DNA from: UBA8914 sp034002905
GTDB taxonomy: Bacteria > Pseudomonadota > Alphaproteobacteria > UBA9219
Direction: 5' to 3'
NCBI GenBank assembly: GCA_034002905.1
Contig: JAVEZQ010000003.1
Location: 1-64,000, forward strand
DNA length: 64,000 nucleotides
Every line of letters starts with the position of its first letter. Position 1 is the stretch's first letter. The notes beneath the pieces are model-generated. The model had not been told where the DNA came from and ran no database searches. It was given only the letters and a program-made list of their open reading frames with translations. This document shows positions 1 to 8,011 of this stretch, piece after piece. Both the position numbers and the translations under genes were made by a program.

Positions 1-45
1 CCCTCTCGGTGTAAACGAGACGCTCTACCGCTGAGCTAACCACCC
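1..45 (-). tRNA. tRNA-Val (TAC), 5' part only
   Basis: Read on the minus strand, the sequence starts with an acceptor strand GGGTGGT, a D-arm (AGCTCAGCGGTAGAGC) and an anticodon arm with loop TTTACAC, giving anticodon TAC for valine. The variable loop, T-arm and 3' acceptor strand lie outside the window. It sits downstream of hupB in the same orientation. Confidence 0.88.
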
Positions 46-121
46 TTTGCACTTTCCTGCGCAGCCCTTTCCTTAGCAGATTTTTGAGCGAATAACAGCG
101 ATAAATTCACTCCTATTCATC

Positions 122-149
122 AAAAAAAGGGGGCCGAAGCCCCCCTTTT
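122..149 (-). terminator. Intrinsic terminator after hupB
   Basis: A GC-only hairpin (GGGGGC, loop TTCG, GCCCCC) is followed on the minus strand by a run of seven T. It begins about 25 bases past the hupB stop codon and separates hupB from the downstream tRNA-Val. Confidence 0.88.
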
Positions 150-174
150 CCTATTCGAGCCCGAATTTTCGGGA

Positions 175-474
175 TTATTTCTTGCCGCTGTTAACGGTTT
201 CCTTGAGCTGCTTGCCAGCACGGAATTTAGGCATCTTAGAGGCTTCGATATCAATCTCCTCACCCGTGCGCGGGTTGCGGCCTTTTGACGCGGCGCGCTT
301 GGAAACATAAAAGTTGCCGAAGCCAACCAAACGGACTTCTTCGCCCTTCTGCAGAGCACTCTCAATTGTATCCAACACGGCGTCAATAATCGTCGCCACG
401 GCAGCTTTAGATAAATCCAACTTCTCAAGCGCCTTACTGTCAGCGACAGCGGCGATAAACTCGTTTTTATTCAC
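175..474 (-). CDS. hupB: DNA-binding protein HU
   Basis: HU is a small dimeric nucleoid protein that bends DNA without strong sequence preference. The 99-residue product has the usual family length. It shows the helical dimer half at the N-terminus, GFGNF near residue 47 and the DNA-binding arm with RNPRTGE. A GTG start at 474 is chosen because AGGAG lies 8 bases upstream and because the protein then begins VNKNEFI, like other HU proteins; the frame stays open for 18 more codons upstream. It is the last gene of the tig-clpP-clpX-lon-hupB order typical of alphaproteobacteria, has its own promoter, and ends in a strong terminator. Confidence 0.95.
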   Translation of the reverse strand: MNKNEFIAAVADSKALEKLDLSKAAVATIIDAVLDTIESALQKGEEVRLVGFGNFYVSKRAASKGRNPRTGEEIDIEASKMPKFRAGKQLKETVNSGKK

Positions 475-548
475 GTGAAAATCTCCTGTTTCTCTTCGTC
501 GATCAACGAGGCCTCGACAAAAGCGCACACCCCGGAACTGAAGGAGCT

Positions 549-578
549 AGTCTAGGCACCCAACCTTTGCCCTGTCAA
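549..578 (-). promoter_or_regulatory. Housekeeping-type promoter of hupB
   Basis: On the minus strand there is a perfect -35 TTGACA (573-578), an 18-base spacer and a -10 TAGACT (549-554, 4 of 6 matches). It lies 75 bases upstream of the HU start codon in the lon-hupB gap, so hupB is probably transcribed independently of lon. Confidence 0.68.
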
Positions 579-626
579 TGCGTTTCAACACGTTGTTAAC
601 CATAGAAACACAACGAAGTAAAAAGT

Positions 627-3053
627 TTAATGCCGCAGGCCCTTCTCGCTTCGGGTTGTCTTTTCGCTTGAAGCTTTATCGGTCGTAGGTGTTGTGGCTT
701 CCTTCGCCTCTTCTTCCCATTCGATCGGGGCAAGGGGCTTGGTCAAAGCGACGTTGAGCACCTCATCCACCGTATTGATCAAGATGATCTTGAGCCCCTT
801 CTTCACATTGTCAGGGATTTCCACAAGGTCACGTTCATTTTCCTTGGGGATACAGACGATAGAAAGACCGCCACGCAAAGCCGCGAGAAGCTTTTCCTTC
901 AATCCGCCAATCGGCAGCACGCGCCCGCGCAAGGTAATCTCGCCCGTCATGGCTACATCCTTCTGGATGGGAATGCCCGTGAGAACCGAAACGATGGAGG
1001 TTACCATCGCCACGCCTGCGCTGGGGCCATCCTTGGGCGTTGCGCCCTCAGGGACGTGCACGTGGATATCACGTTTCTCAAGGACAGATTGCTTGATGCC
1101 AAACCGCGCCGCACGCGCTTTGACATAGCTTTCGGCAGCCTGCACCGACTCGCGCATCACATCTCCCAGCTTACCGGTGATGGTGATCTTGCCCTTGCCG
1201 GGCAATGCGACAGCTTCGATCGAAAGAAGCTCGCCGCCAACTTCTGTCCACGCAAGACCCGTCGTGACGCCAACCAAATCGTCGGACTCAACCTCGCCAA
1301 AGCGGAAACGCTTCACGCCCAGATATTTTTCCAAATTGCGCCGCGTGATCTGGATGCTCTTGACCTTGCGGGACAAGATTTCCTTGATCGCCTTACGCGA
1401 CAGCTTGGCCAGTTCACGTTCCAGCGAACGAACACCCGCTTCCCGCGTGTAGTAGCGGATGATATCGCGGAGCGCATCCTCGGAGACGGAGAACTCCGTC
1501 TTCTTAAGGCCATGCTCCTTCATAACCTTCGCAATCAAATGACGTTGCGCGATCTGGATCTTCTCATCTTCCGTATAACCGGACAGACGGATGATCTCCA
1601 TACGATCAAGAAGCGGCTGCGGCATTTTGAGCGAATTGGCTGTGCAAACAAACATCACATCAGACAGATCGTAATCAACCTCGAGATAGTGATCATTAAA
1701 CGTATTGTTCTGCTCGGGATCCAAGACTTCCAAAAGAGCCGACGAAGGATCACCGCGCCAGTCAGAGCCAAGCTTGTCAACCTCATCCAAAAGGAAGAGC
1801 GGGTTCGACGCCTTGGCCTTCTTCATTCCCTGCACAACCTTACCGGGCATAGAGCCGATATAGGTGCGACGATGGCCGCGAATTTCAGATTCATCACGCA
1901 CGCCGCCCAGCGACATACGCACAAAGTTACGACCCGTCGCACGCGCAATGGATTTGCCTAAAGAGGTCTTGCCGACACCCGGCGGGCCAACAAGGCACAG
2001 GATAGGCCCTTTGAGCTTACCGCGTCGTTGTTGCACGGCCAGATATTCAAGAATGCGTTCCTTGACCTTCTCAAGGCCATAGTGATCGACATTCAGGATT
2101 TTTTCGGCTTCCTTGATATTGCGGCGTGTCTTGGACGGATCGTTCCAGGGAATCGAAGTCATCCAATCCAGATAGTTGCGCACAACCGTCGCTTCGGCCG
2201 ACATGGGGCTCATCGAACGGAGCTTCTTGAGCTCGCCAAGAGATTTTTCCTTGGCCTCCTTGGACATCTTGGTCTTGTTGATCTTCTCTTCGATCTCGGA
2301 GCTTTCGTCCTTGCCGTCTTCGCCCTCGCCCAGTTCCTTCTGGATCGCCTTCATCTGTTCATTCAGATAATATTCGCGCTGCGTCTTTTCCATCTGCTTT
2401 TTGACGCGCGTGCGGATACGCTTTTCAACCTGAAGGACGCCGATCTCGCCCTCCATATGGCCAAAAATTTTCTCAAGACGATCATTGACCGACGGGATTT
2501 CAAGAAGCGCCTGCTTCTCCGTGATCTTGAGCGCGAGATGCGAGGCAATCGTATCAGCCAAACGTGCCGGATCTTCGATCTGGCTCACCGTGACCATCAC
2601 TTCTTGCGGGATCTTTTTGTTGAGCTTGATATATTGTTCGAACTGACCAACCACGCCACGCGCAAGCGCATCCAGTTCCGCCTTATCACCCGCGAACTCG
2701 TCGATAGGTTCAGCAAAAGCCTGAAAAAAGGCCTGATTATCCGTAAAGCGCGAAACCTTAGCGCGCTGGCCTCCTTCGACGAGAACTTTGACCGTCCCGT
2801 CCGGCAGCTTGAGGAGCTGCAACACCGTGCCGATGGTACCATAGAGGAACAAATCATCCTGTGTTGGCTCATCCTGAGAGGCATCTTTCTGCGTCAGCAA
2901 AAGAATATGCTTATCCTCATGCACGACATCTTCAAGCGCCCGCACCGACTTCTCGCGGCCGACAAAGAGCGGCACGATCATATGGGGGAAAACCACAATG
3001 TCGCGAAGAGGCAAAACCGGATACAAAGCGCCCGCAGGAGAGCCAACGACCAT
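627..3053 (-). CDS. lon: ATP-dependent endopeptidase La (Lon)
   Basis: Lon is a cytosolic AAA+ serine protease that degrades damaged and regulatory proteins. The 808-residue product has all three parts: the N-terminal LON substrate-binding domain starting YPVLPLRDIVVFP, the AAA+ module with Walker A GPPGVGKTS near residue 360 and Walker B LFLLDEVDK, and the C-terminal protease domain with the catalytic Ser in PKDGPSAG and the Lys in the GLKEKLLAA segment. The ATG at 3053 is preferred because AAGGA lies 8 bases upstream; an in-frame GTG 12 codons earlier lacks this. The last 30 residues are a charged, Thr/Ser-rich tail. A heat-shock-type promoter lies about 115 bases upstream. clpX, its usual neighbour, is 9.6 kb away here. 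Confidence 0.97.
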   Translation of the reverse strand: MVVGSPAGALYPVLPLRDIVVFPHMIVPLFVGREKSVRALEDVVHEDKHILLLTQKDASQDEPTQDDLFLYGTIGTVLQLLKLPDGTVKVLVEGGQRAKVSRFTDNQAFFQAFAEPIDEFAGDKAELDALARGVVGQFEQYIKLNKKIPQEVMVTVSQIEDPARLADTIASHLALKITEKQALLEIPSVNDRLEKIFGHMEGEIGVLQVEKRIRTRVKKQMEKTQREYYLNEQMKAIQKELGEGEDGKDESSEIEEKINKTKMSKEAKEKSLGELKKLRSMSPMSAEATVVRNYLDWMTSIPWNDPSKTRRNIKEAEKILNVDHYGLEKVKERILEYLAVQQRRGKLKGPILCLVGPPGVGKTSLGKSIARATGRNFVRMSLGGVRDESEIRGHRRTYIGSMPGKVVQGMKKAKASNPLFLLDEVDKLGSDWRGDPSSALLEVLDPEQNNTFNDHYLEVDYDLSDVMFVCTANSLKMPQPLLDRMEIIRLSGYTEDEKIQIAQRHLIAKVMKEHGLKKTEFSVSEDALRDIIRYYTREAGVRSLERELAKLSRKAIKEILSRKVKSIQITRRNLEKYLGVKRFRFGEVESDDLVGVTTGLAWTEVGGELLSIEAVALPGKGKITITGKLGDVMRESVQAAESYVKARAARFGIKQSVLEKRDIHVHVPEGATPKDGPSAGVAMVTSIVSVLTGIPIQKDVAMTGEITLRGRVLPIGGLKEKLLAALRGGLSIVCIPKENERDLVEIPDNVKKGLKIILINTVDEVLNVALTKPLAPIEWEEEAKEATTPTTDKASSEKTTRSEKGLRH

Positions 3054-3168
3054 CAAACACGTCCTTTCGAGGGGGTTATGTGCCCCCAAATCACTTCATG
3101 CGTATATCTTGCCCCAGAATCTGTCCGAAAGACACCGAAAAAGGAGGCAAGAAGCACTGATAAACTAC

Positions 3169-3197
3169 AGGTGGGGTGCCAATATGTCCTTTTCAAG
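3169..3197 (-). promoter_or_regulatory. Sigma-32-like heat-shock promoter of lon
   Basis: On the minus strand, CTTGAAA (3197-3191) is followed after 14 bases by CCCCACCT (3176-3169). This is close to the enterobacterial sigma-32 pattern CTTGAAA-N13-17-CCCCATNT and is correctly placed for lon. The assignment is by pattern only. Confidence 0.55.
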
Positions 3198-3586
3198 AGG
3201 GTAAAAGCCCTATTAACCGTCTCTAAAGCGAAAGAACCCGCAAAGCCCTTCATCAGACCATCAAGCGTCAAAAGGCAGCTGTTCTGACATCAAGGACCTA
3301 TTCTATTGTCCGCAGTGAATTGAGCACAATGCGATCGCCCTTTGCTCGTTTTTCTACGTCCTGCACGCCATCCACCCCCCAATATTTTTTATGAAAGAAA
3401 AAAATTATTCTTGACCCTACCCATTATGGGTAAGTTCTTACCCCCTATAGGTCAATTAACGATTTGTAAACTATTGTTTTTGCTTATTATTTTCGGGATC
3501 ATCGCTTATGATGGTATCAAGGCGGTGATAATTCCCGTCGATATTTTAAAAAAGTAATTTTTGCATCAAGTTATAGGGAGAAACTC
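3198..3586. other. Intergenic region between lon promoter and next gene; overlapping hairpins, possible 43-aa membrane peptide
   Basis: No convincing gene fills this stretch. Two perfect inverted repeats share one arm: ACCCATTATGGGT (3419-3431) and GGGTAAGTTCTTACCC (3428-3443), so they would form mutually exclusive hairpins. An ATG at 3426 opens a 43-codon frame ending at 3557 that would encode a peptide with one hydrophobic segment (LLFLLIIFGII). It has no ribosome binding site and its start lies inside the hairpins, so I do not call it a gene. Confidence 0.4.
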
Positions 3587-4021
3587 ATGTTGTGCGTTGC
3601 CGTTAATGCGATCGAAAGCCCCGCCGCCGCATCTCAATCTGTCTTGTCCGGTCCGCTCCTGAATCTCAAGCGGCTGTGCCATGTTTTGGTGAACCAGCCG
3701 AAAGTTTCGGAGCTGCGGAAAGTTGCGCATCAATATGACCTTGAAACATGGGTCTATCAGAGCTTTTACGACACAAAGCCCATTGGCATCTTGTGCTCGC
3801 CGACCAAAAGCGTTGTCTTTTACATCCCTTTGAACAGCTATGGCAGCATCGCGTGGGACAAAGCCTGCTACCTTTCGCTCAGCTATGAAAAGGTGATGTC
3901 CTATGTGCGCTCGGGCAATAGCGTCATGACAAGCTTGTTGGGTCCGATGAACTCTGTCGATAGCCCTTCCCTGATCTTGTGGCTTAAGCGGAATGTCCGC
4001 ATACCGCATACCATCAAATAG
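3587..4021 (+). CDS. Hypothetical protein, 144 aa
   Basis: I do not recognise this protein. It is supported by a good ribosome binding site (AGGGAG 7-8 bases before the ATG) and by a clean intrinsic terminator 20 bases after the stop. The product is soluble, without signal peptide or membrane segment. The middle alternates aromatic and hydrophobic residues (WVYQSF, VVFYIPL), suggesting beta strands, and the end is basic (WLKRNVR). It stands alone on the plus strand between lon and a Flp pilin gene. Confidence 0.6.
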   Translation: MLCVAVNAIESPAAASQSVLSGPLLNLKRLCHVLVNQPKVSELRKVAHQYDLETWVYQSFYDTKPIGILCSPTKSVVFYIPLNSYGSIAWDKACYLSLSYEKVMSYVRSGNSVMTSLLGPMNSVDSPSLILWLKRNVRIPHTIK

Positions 4022-4040
4022 GAAAGATTGGGTGCGCAAG

Positions 4041-4075
4041 AAAAGGGATCGGATTCTCCCCCGATCCCTTTCTTT
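4041..4075 (+). terminator. Intrinsic terminator
   Basis: A perfect stem AAAGGGATCGG / CCGATCCCTTT with a short loop is followed by a T-rich tail (TCTTTGT). It closes the 144-aa hypothetical gene. Confidence 0.85.
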
Positions 4076-4119
4076 GTGTCTCGTTTCAAGAGCTACGTTG
4101 CCAGCGGCCAAACGAGGGC

Positions 4120-4147
4120 TTGTCCCCAGAACAAATCCCCTTATAAT
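4120..4147 (+). promoter_or_regulatory. Promoter of the first Flp pilin gene
   Basis: TTGTCC (4120-4125, 4 of 6) and a perfect TATAAT (4142-4147) are separated by 16 bases, 32 bases before the GTG start of the pilin gene and downstream of the preceding terminator. Confidence 0.6.
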
Positions 4148-4178
4148 TAAACTAACGTGCCCTAAACAGGAGTGGAAT

Positions 4179-4340
4179 GTGCAACGATTGTCTTCCTTTT
4201 TCAAAAAACTCTGCGGTGCAACAGCTATCGAGTACGCCCTCATCGCCTCCATGATCGCAGCCATCCTTGCCGTGACGATTAGCCTTCTGGGACAAGATCT
4301 CAAAGGGGCCTATCAAGCCGTCGTCGATATGTTCCCTTAA
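4179..4340 (+). CDS. flp: Flp/Fap-type pilin
   Basis: This 53-residue product is a type IVb pilin subunit of the Flp family, which builds tight-adherence pili. It has a short basic N-terminus, the hallmark GATAIEYALIA segment containing the prepilin-peptidase cleavage region and the conserved Glu-Tyr, and one hydrophobic helix. The GTG at 4179 is chosen because AGGAG lies 6 bases upstream and gives the standard family length. It has its own promoter. No tad assembly genes (ATPase, secretin, prepilin peptidase) are in the window, so it must rely on machinery elsewhere. A second Flp gene is at 61.4 kb. The stop overlaps the end of the convergent next gene by 4 bases. Confidence 0.9.
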   Translation: MQRLSSFFKKLCGATAIEYALIASMIAAILAVTISLLGQDLKGAYQAVVDMFP

Positions 4341-4876
4341 CAACACGCCTTTTTTCGCGGAGTGGACCCTCTAACGACATTTTGTCTCTGGGGTTCTACC
4401 AGCTTCAAATCGCGGACGATCAAATCTCGCGCACCCAGACAGAAGGCAAGTTCTCCACCATTGCTTGCAGCTGTCCCGATGATGACGTCAGACAGAAGCG
4501 GCGGTTCACGTAAGTCGCTTTGTAGCTTAACGCGATAAACGGGGGAAAATATCCTTCCCTTTTCTTTATAAAACCAAGTGCTATAAAATTGCGTAACGCG
4601 ACAATCCGATGTCAGGATCCTCGCGAAATCTTCAAACGTTTTGGCATTATAGGGCACATCGCACGTACAGCCCACTGAAGGACCGGGCAATGTGTTGACG
4701 ACATACGCGACATCATTCCGCTCTTTAAGCCTGCGCCATGGAAGTTCTTCACAAAGGGCTGTATCAAGATTTTTCAGCTTGAGGACAAGTTCCTCTCCTT
4801 TTCCAAGCGACATAGAGGCTTCATAAAGTTTTTCAAAGCCACCAAAATCACGTTTTCCAAAAATTTTATTGAACAT
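4337..4876 (-). CDS. Unknown protein, member A of a tandem paralogous pair
   Basis: I do not recognise a family. The 179-residue product is clearly related to that of its upstream neighbour (4917-5456, also 179 residues). Shared landmarks are F-x-x-FA-x-x-LT, a following FSP-x-Y, and the C-terminal pattern L-x-FC then KLVEP. There is no signal peptide or membrane helix. The start has a strong ribosome binding site (AGGAGG, 7 bases before ATG). Compared with member B it carries more cysteines in the middle (CTCD) and ends KKACC. The pair is in one orientation with a 40-base gap, so it is probably co-transcribed. Function unknown. Confidence 0.75.
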   Translation of the reverse strand: MFNKIFGKRDFGGFEKLYEASMSLGKGEELVLKLKNLDTALCEELPWRRLKERNDVAYVVNTLPGPSVGCTCDVPYNAKTFEDFARILTSDCRVTQFYSTWFYKEKGRIFSPVYRVKLQSDLREPPLLSDVIIGTAASNGGELAFCLGARDLIVRDLKLVEPQRQNVVRGSTPRKKACC

Positions 4877-4916
4877 TTTTCATCCTCCTTGTTAAATCAA
4901 TCCTGTCTAGTTCTTT

Positions 4917-5456
4917 CTAACCAAATGCACGATTCCCGACGCATTGTTTTCCAGCATTGGCAAGTTTCTTTGAGGCCTTATCCCTGCCCTCAGGTTCCAC
5001 AAGCTTGAAATGCTCGATAACAAGCCGCTGAGCTTCATCGCAGAAAGTCAGATCACGTTTGGACGACGTATGCGTAAGGATCTTGATCGTTGCAGGAAGC
5101 GAAGAAAAGATGCCCGTCGAATAAGAAACCCACACGCCATAATAAGGCGAAAAAGGCCTAAGCCTTTTACGATAGGTTGCGTTGCAAACAAATCCATCAA
5201 TCTTGGAGTGGCGCGTCAGCAAATCCGCAAAGGCCTTGAAAGAATCGACGGTATAGTCAACATCCATGACCGTTCGCGCAAACTCATCTGTTCTGACTTT
5301 AAGTTCAAAACACAAATCGCCTTTAAGGTATTTATCTTTTGACGGCTTAAGAAAAAAGGAGCCACGAATTATTCTGTCGAGCGGTGCAATTTGTTCAATG
5401 ATGTCCTTTTGATAATCCAACCCTTTGGGCACAACATGCTTTGTTTCCAAATTCAT
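4917..5456 (-). CDS. Unknown protein, member B of a tandem paralogous pair
   Basis: The product is 179 residues, of unknown function and paralogous to that of the gene just downstream (4337-4876). Both share the spacing of F-x-x-FA-x-x-LT, R-x-FSP-x-Y, and a C-terminal LTFC/LAFC followed by KLVEP. A strong ribosome binding site (AAGGAGGG) precedes the ATG. No targeting signal is visible. It follows the ThyX-like gene by 24 bases in the same orientation and could belong to the same transcript. Confidence 0.75.
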   Translation of the reverse strand: MNLETKHVVPKGLDYQKDIIEQIAPLDRIIRGSFFLKPSKDKYLKGDLCFELKVRTDEFARTVMDVDYTVDSFKAFADLLTRHSKIDGFVCNATYRKRLRPFSPYYGVWVSYSTGIFSSLPATIKILTHTSSKRDLTFCDEAQRLVIEHFKLVEPEGRDKASKKLANAGKQCVGNRAFG

Positions 5457-5480
5457 ATAACTCTCCCTCCTTGAAAAATA

Positions 5481-6884
5481 CTACCCCGCCTTTGCGGAAA
5501 TGGTTTGTTCGCCCCGCTTAGCTGTCCAATTATCGTCATCAAAATCACCGTGCAACGCGATGCCGGGAAGATCGTGGCTCAGAACCTCGAGCATCTTTTG
5601 CGCAATCGGGCGGAGCGAACCATGCACCGTCTTACCTGAACGCAGTTCGCCAACATAGGCTGTCTCCGGCACCGAATAAGCCACATGGACCAGCGCCATA
5701 GTTCCCATCGGCAGGTAATATTGGTTTTCTTCAGGGCTTGTTTTGATGCCTTGAGAGGAAAGAGCCGCAACAGCTTCATATTGCGCTTGAATATCGGCCT
5801 GCAGCGCACTGAAATCACTTGGATTCAGTAATGGCTTAAAGGCCTCTAAGTACCAAGGATGAATCCCATAACGCCCATCCAAAAGCGGGATCTGGCATAC
5901 ACCATTGCGGTGGCGCTGGATGTCGCGGAAAGAGCCGTAATCCAGCAAGAAGATAAAGTTGTATTTGCCATAGGACTCAAGACGCCATGGCAGATGCGCC
6001 CCCGCAGGGCGCGACGTTAGCGCCTCTTGTTCATGAAGCTTGATGCCCTCTAGGTCCACCGCCTCGCGCGACACGATAAGCCCGCCTTCTTTGAGTTGAT
6101 GGCGTTCGATATCCGTAAGTTTAAAGCGTGCTTCGATATCCTCAGGCGTTTGATAATGATTACGCGAAGCCATCGCGGCGTTATAGGCATCGCGTGTATC
6201 GTTTGAGGGATCAACGGCAATATCCGTTTCGCGATAGCTATGCGGATAGCGCTCGATCAACGCCGCATGCAGTTTCCGCGCAACCTCGCGCACTTCGGCA
6301 AGCGGATGCGTTTTCAAACGGCGGATATTGTCCCGTCCTTGCCGGAGCGATGTAGACCAGCTGAGCAATGTTGTGGTGCCAAGCGGCAAAAGGCTGCGCC
6401 CGATATCAAAGGCACGGGCGTGCAGCGCATTGCTCCAGATTTTTTCATTTTTGTATTCAGCCGGATCAAAGGGGTGTTGAGCTTTCAATCCCTCAACCAG
6501 CAAGTCAAGCGTGCGCATATAAATCTCGCGCCACTTTGTCTGGATCGCCGCGCTGGCTGGCGTTGCGTAGGGATCGAGAATTTCCTGCTTGGAATAATCC
6601 AGATAGCGCGTCGAAGCTTCCTGCCCGTTATAAAGCGGATTTTCCTGTATGGCTTTTGCCACCATCATCGAGACTTGCTCGACAAAACACGTCGTCTGTC
6701 CGCAATCGCCAATCGAGGCATGACCATAGCCGACATAGTACTGATCCATAAACTTGCCGGAGCCCGCTTGCTTGAGCTTTTCAAGATGCGTGACCACGCT
6801 GGCAGGCGAACGCGAATAAAGCGCCTGCAGCATAGCCATATCTTCGGGATGTTGGTCGTCGAGGATAAAGATTTCTGATGACAT
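5481..6884 (-). CDS. Two-domain FAD-dependent thymidylate synthase-like protein
   Basis: ThyX enzymes make dTMP from dUMP using FAD and methylene-tetrahydrofolate and are usually 220-300 residues long. This 467-residue protein looks like two ThyX-like halves. The first has GHASI (54-58), ASTRY (90-94), matching the S-x-RY nucleotide-binding end of the ThyX motif, and a later LP...R...HPLAE-R pattern. It lacks RHR. The second half has RHR at 324-326 within D-I-Q-RHR and a further YLPMGT...G-x-LRSG stretch. The signature elements are thus divided between halves, and whether the protein still makes dTMP is uncertain. No thyA is in the window. The weak SD GGGA lies before the ATG. Confidence 0.75.
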   Translation of the reverse strand: MSSEIFILDDQHPEDMAMLQALYSRSPASVVTHLEKLKQAGSGKFMDQYYVGYGHASIGDCGQTTCFVEQVSMMVAKAIQENPLYNGQEASTRYLDYSKQEILDPYATPASAAIQTKWREIYMRTLDLLVEGLKAQHPFDPAEYKNEKIWSNALHARAFDIGRSLLPLGTTTLLSWSTSLRQGRDNIRRLKTHPLAEVREVARKLHAALIERYPHSYRETDIAVDPSNDTRDAYNAAMASRNHYQTPEDIEARFKLTDIERHQLKEGGLIVSREAVDLEGIKLHEQEALTSRPAGAHLPWRLESYGKYNFIFLLDYGSFRDIQRHRNGVCQIPLLDGRYGIHPWYLEAFKPLLNPSDFSALQADIQAQYEAVAALSSQGIKTSPEENQYYLPMGTMALVHVAYSVPETAYVGELRSGKTVHGSLRPIAQKMLEVLSHDLPGIALHGDFDDDNWTAKRGEQTISAKAG

Positions 6885-6907
6885 AAAAGCGTCCCGAGTT
6901 AAACGAG

Positions 6908-7909
6908 TTAAAAGCGCTTAACGACACCATAATTCTTTAAATGGTTCAAGGCATAATCCTTGCGGCTCAAGGGGGGGCGAACCGATTGTAAACGCGCACT
7001 TTCAATTTTGGTTAACGGCGCATGACAGTCCACATGTAAAACCCCATCATTCCCATCAACAAGGTCCTGAGCCTGTAGAACGATACGAGTCATCAGCTCT
7101 CGATACCAAGGCGGACTATATTTCTTTCTTGAATGCACCTTATCTCGCAAACTTTCTGCTTGATGGAGATGGTCTTCCCTTCTTTGCTGTGTCCATATCC
7201 CACAATGCACGGCTTGAAGCAACTGACTGGCCTTCTCCCGATTCGGGCTCGTGTTGGACAGCTTTGTACTGACATAGGGCCTTTTATGAACAGTAATGCT
7301 GTGGCATAATGGAAGTTGCTCAATGCGGCGCGTCATGCCGATTATGGTCCTAACAGCAAGTTCATGCTTTCGCAAACAAACCCACCTTGCAACGTCAGAA
7401 TTCTCAAGCCCAGCTTCAAACCTACTTACAATTCCCAACAGGCTGTCTCTCCAATGTGCACCCATGATGTGCATATCAATGCTGTAACCTCTTGCCTTGA
7501 TGGCAAAACCTAACAAAGCTATGTACGCCGCAGATCTTACCCCTCCCTCGACAAGAATGTTTTGTTTAGACTGAAGGGCTGTTTGCAATATTGTTCGATA
7601 ACACTTTTGTGAGGTTTGGTTGGTAAATAAGCTCATCGTAAACGGGTTATTTTTTGCCGCAGAATATGTTGGACAAAATTCGCGCAACTTATCTTTATCC
7701 AAACGCCACCAAGCTTCACCATTTTGAGCTTGCTGAAATAATATCGAAGCAAGAGTTGATTTCCCTGCCCCGGGTTGTGCAACATCAAAAATGAGTTTAG
7801 GCCGAACAGGTTGCTCTCCATCAAGAAAAAATTTGGTACGAAGTTCTTCGGCTGTTTCGCAAGAAACTCGATCTGGGAAAAAATTGCTTAAAAAATTCAT
7901 ATACAACAT
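6908..7909 (-). CDS. Zeta-toxin-like P-loop kinase
   Basis: The 333-residue product has a Walker A motif AQPGAGKST (44-52), then LDKDKLREFCPTY (70-82). That matches the zeta-toxin pattern in which an Asp and Arg after the P-loop bind the UDP-sugar, and an ILVEGG strand follows. Zeta toxins phosphorylate UDP-N-acetylglucosamine and are normally held in check by an epsilon antitoxin; no such gene adjoins. The C-terminal 120 residues are basic and unassigned. Two starts are possible: ATG 7909, or ATG 7900 with GGA 8 bases upstream. The coding region is AT-richer than its neighbours, consistent with acquisition. It could also be a housekeeping polynucleotide-kinase-like protein. Confidence 0.68.
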   Translation of the reverse strand: MLYMNFLSNFFPDRVSCETAEELRTKFFLDGEQPVRPKLIFDVAQPGAGKSTLASILFQQAQNGEAWWRLDKDKLREFCPTYSAAKNNPFTMSLFTNQTSQKCYRTILQTALQSKQNILVEGGVRSAAYIALLGFAIKARGYSIDMHIMGAHWRDSLLGIVSRFEAGLENSDVARWVCLRKHELAVRTIIGMTRRIEQLPLCHSITVHKRPYVSTKLSNTSPNREKASQLLQAVHCGIWTQQRREDHLHQAESLRDKVHSRKKYSPPWYRELMTRIVLQAQDLVDGNDGVLHVDCHAPLTKIESARLQSVRPPLSRKDYALNHLKNYGVVKRF

Positions 7910-7976
7910 CCATTTTGATCTCTTATCCTTCCGATAGCATAATTGCTAATACTTTCAAAAATAAAGATTTCTTAAT

Positions 7977-8006
7977 TTGTATCCTTCTGGTTTTTCGTGC
8001 TATAAA
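7977..8006 (+). promoter_or_regulatory. Probable promoter of tmRNA gene (extended -10)
   Basis: TGCTATAAAT at about 7998-8007 is an extended -10 element. A poor -35 (TTGTAT, 7977-7982) lies 18 bases upstream. Initiation would fall just before the acceptor piece of tmRNA. Confidence 0.5.
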
Positions 8007-8011
8007 TGGGG

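Noticed and set aside
2028..3287. Long plus-strand open frame opposite lon (419 codons)
   Set aside because: It is antisense to a fully conserved gene, lacks a ribosome binding site and shows only the codon pattern of the opposite strand.
3426..3557. 43-codon frame encoding a single membrane segment
   Set aside because: No ribosome binding site and start buried in hairpins; kept only as a note in the intergenic entry.
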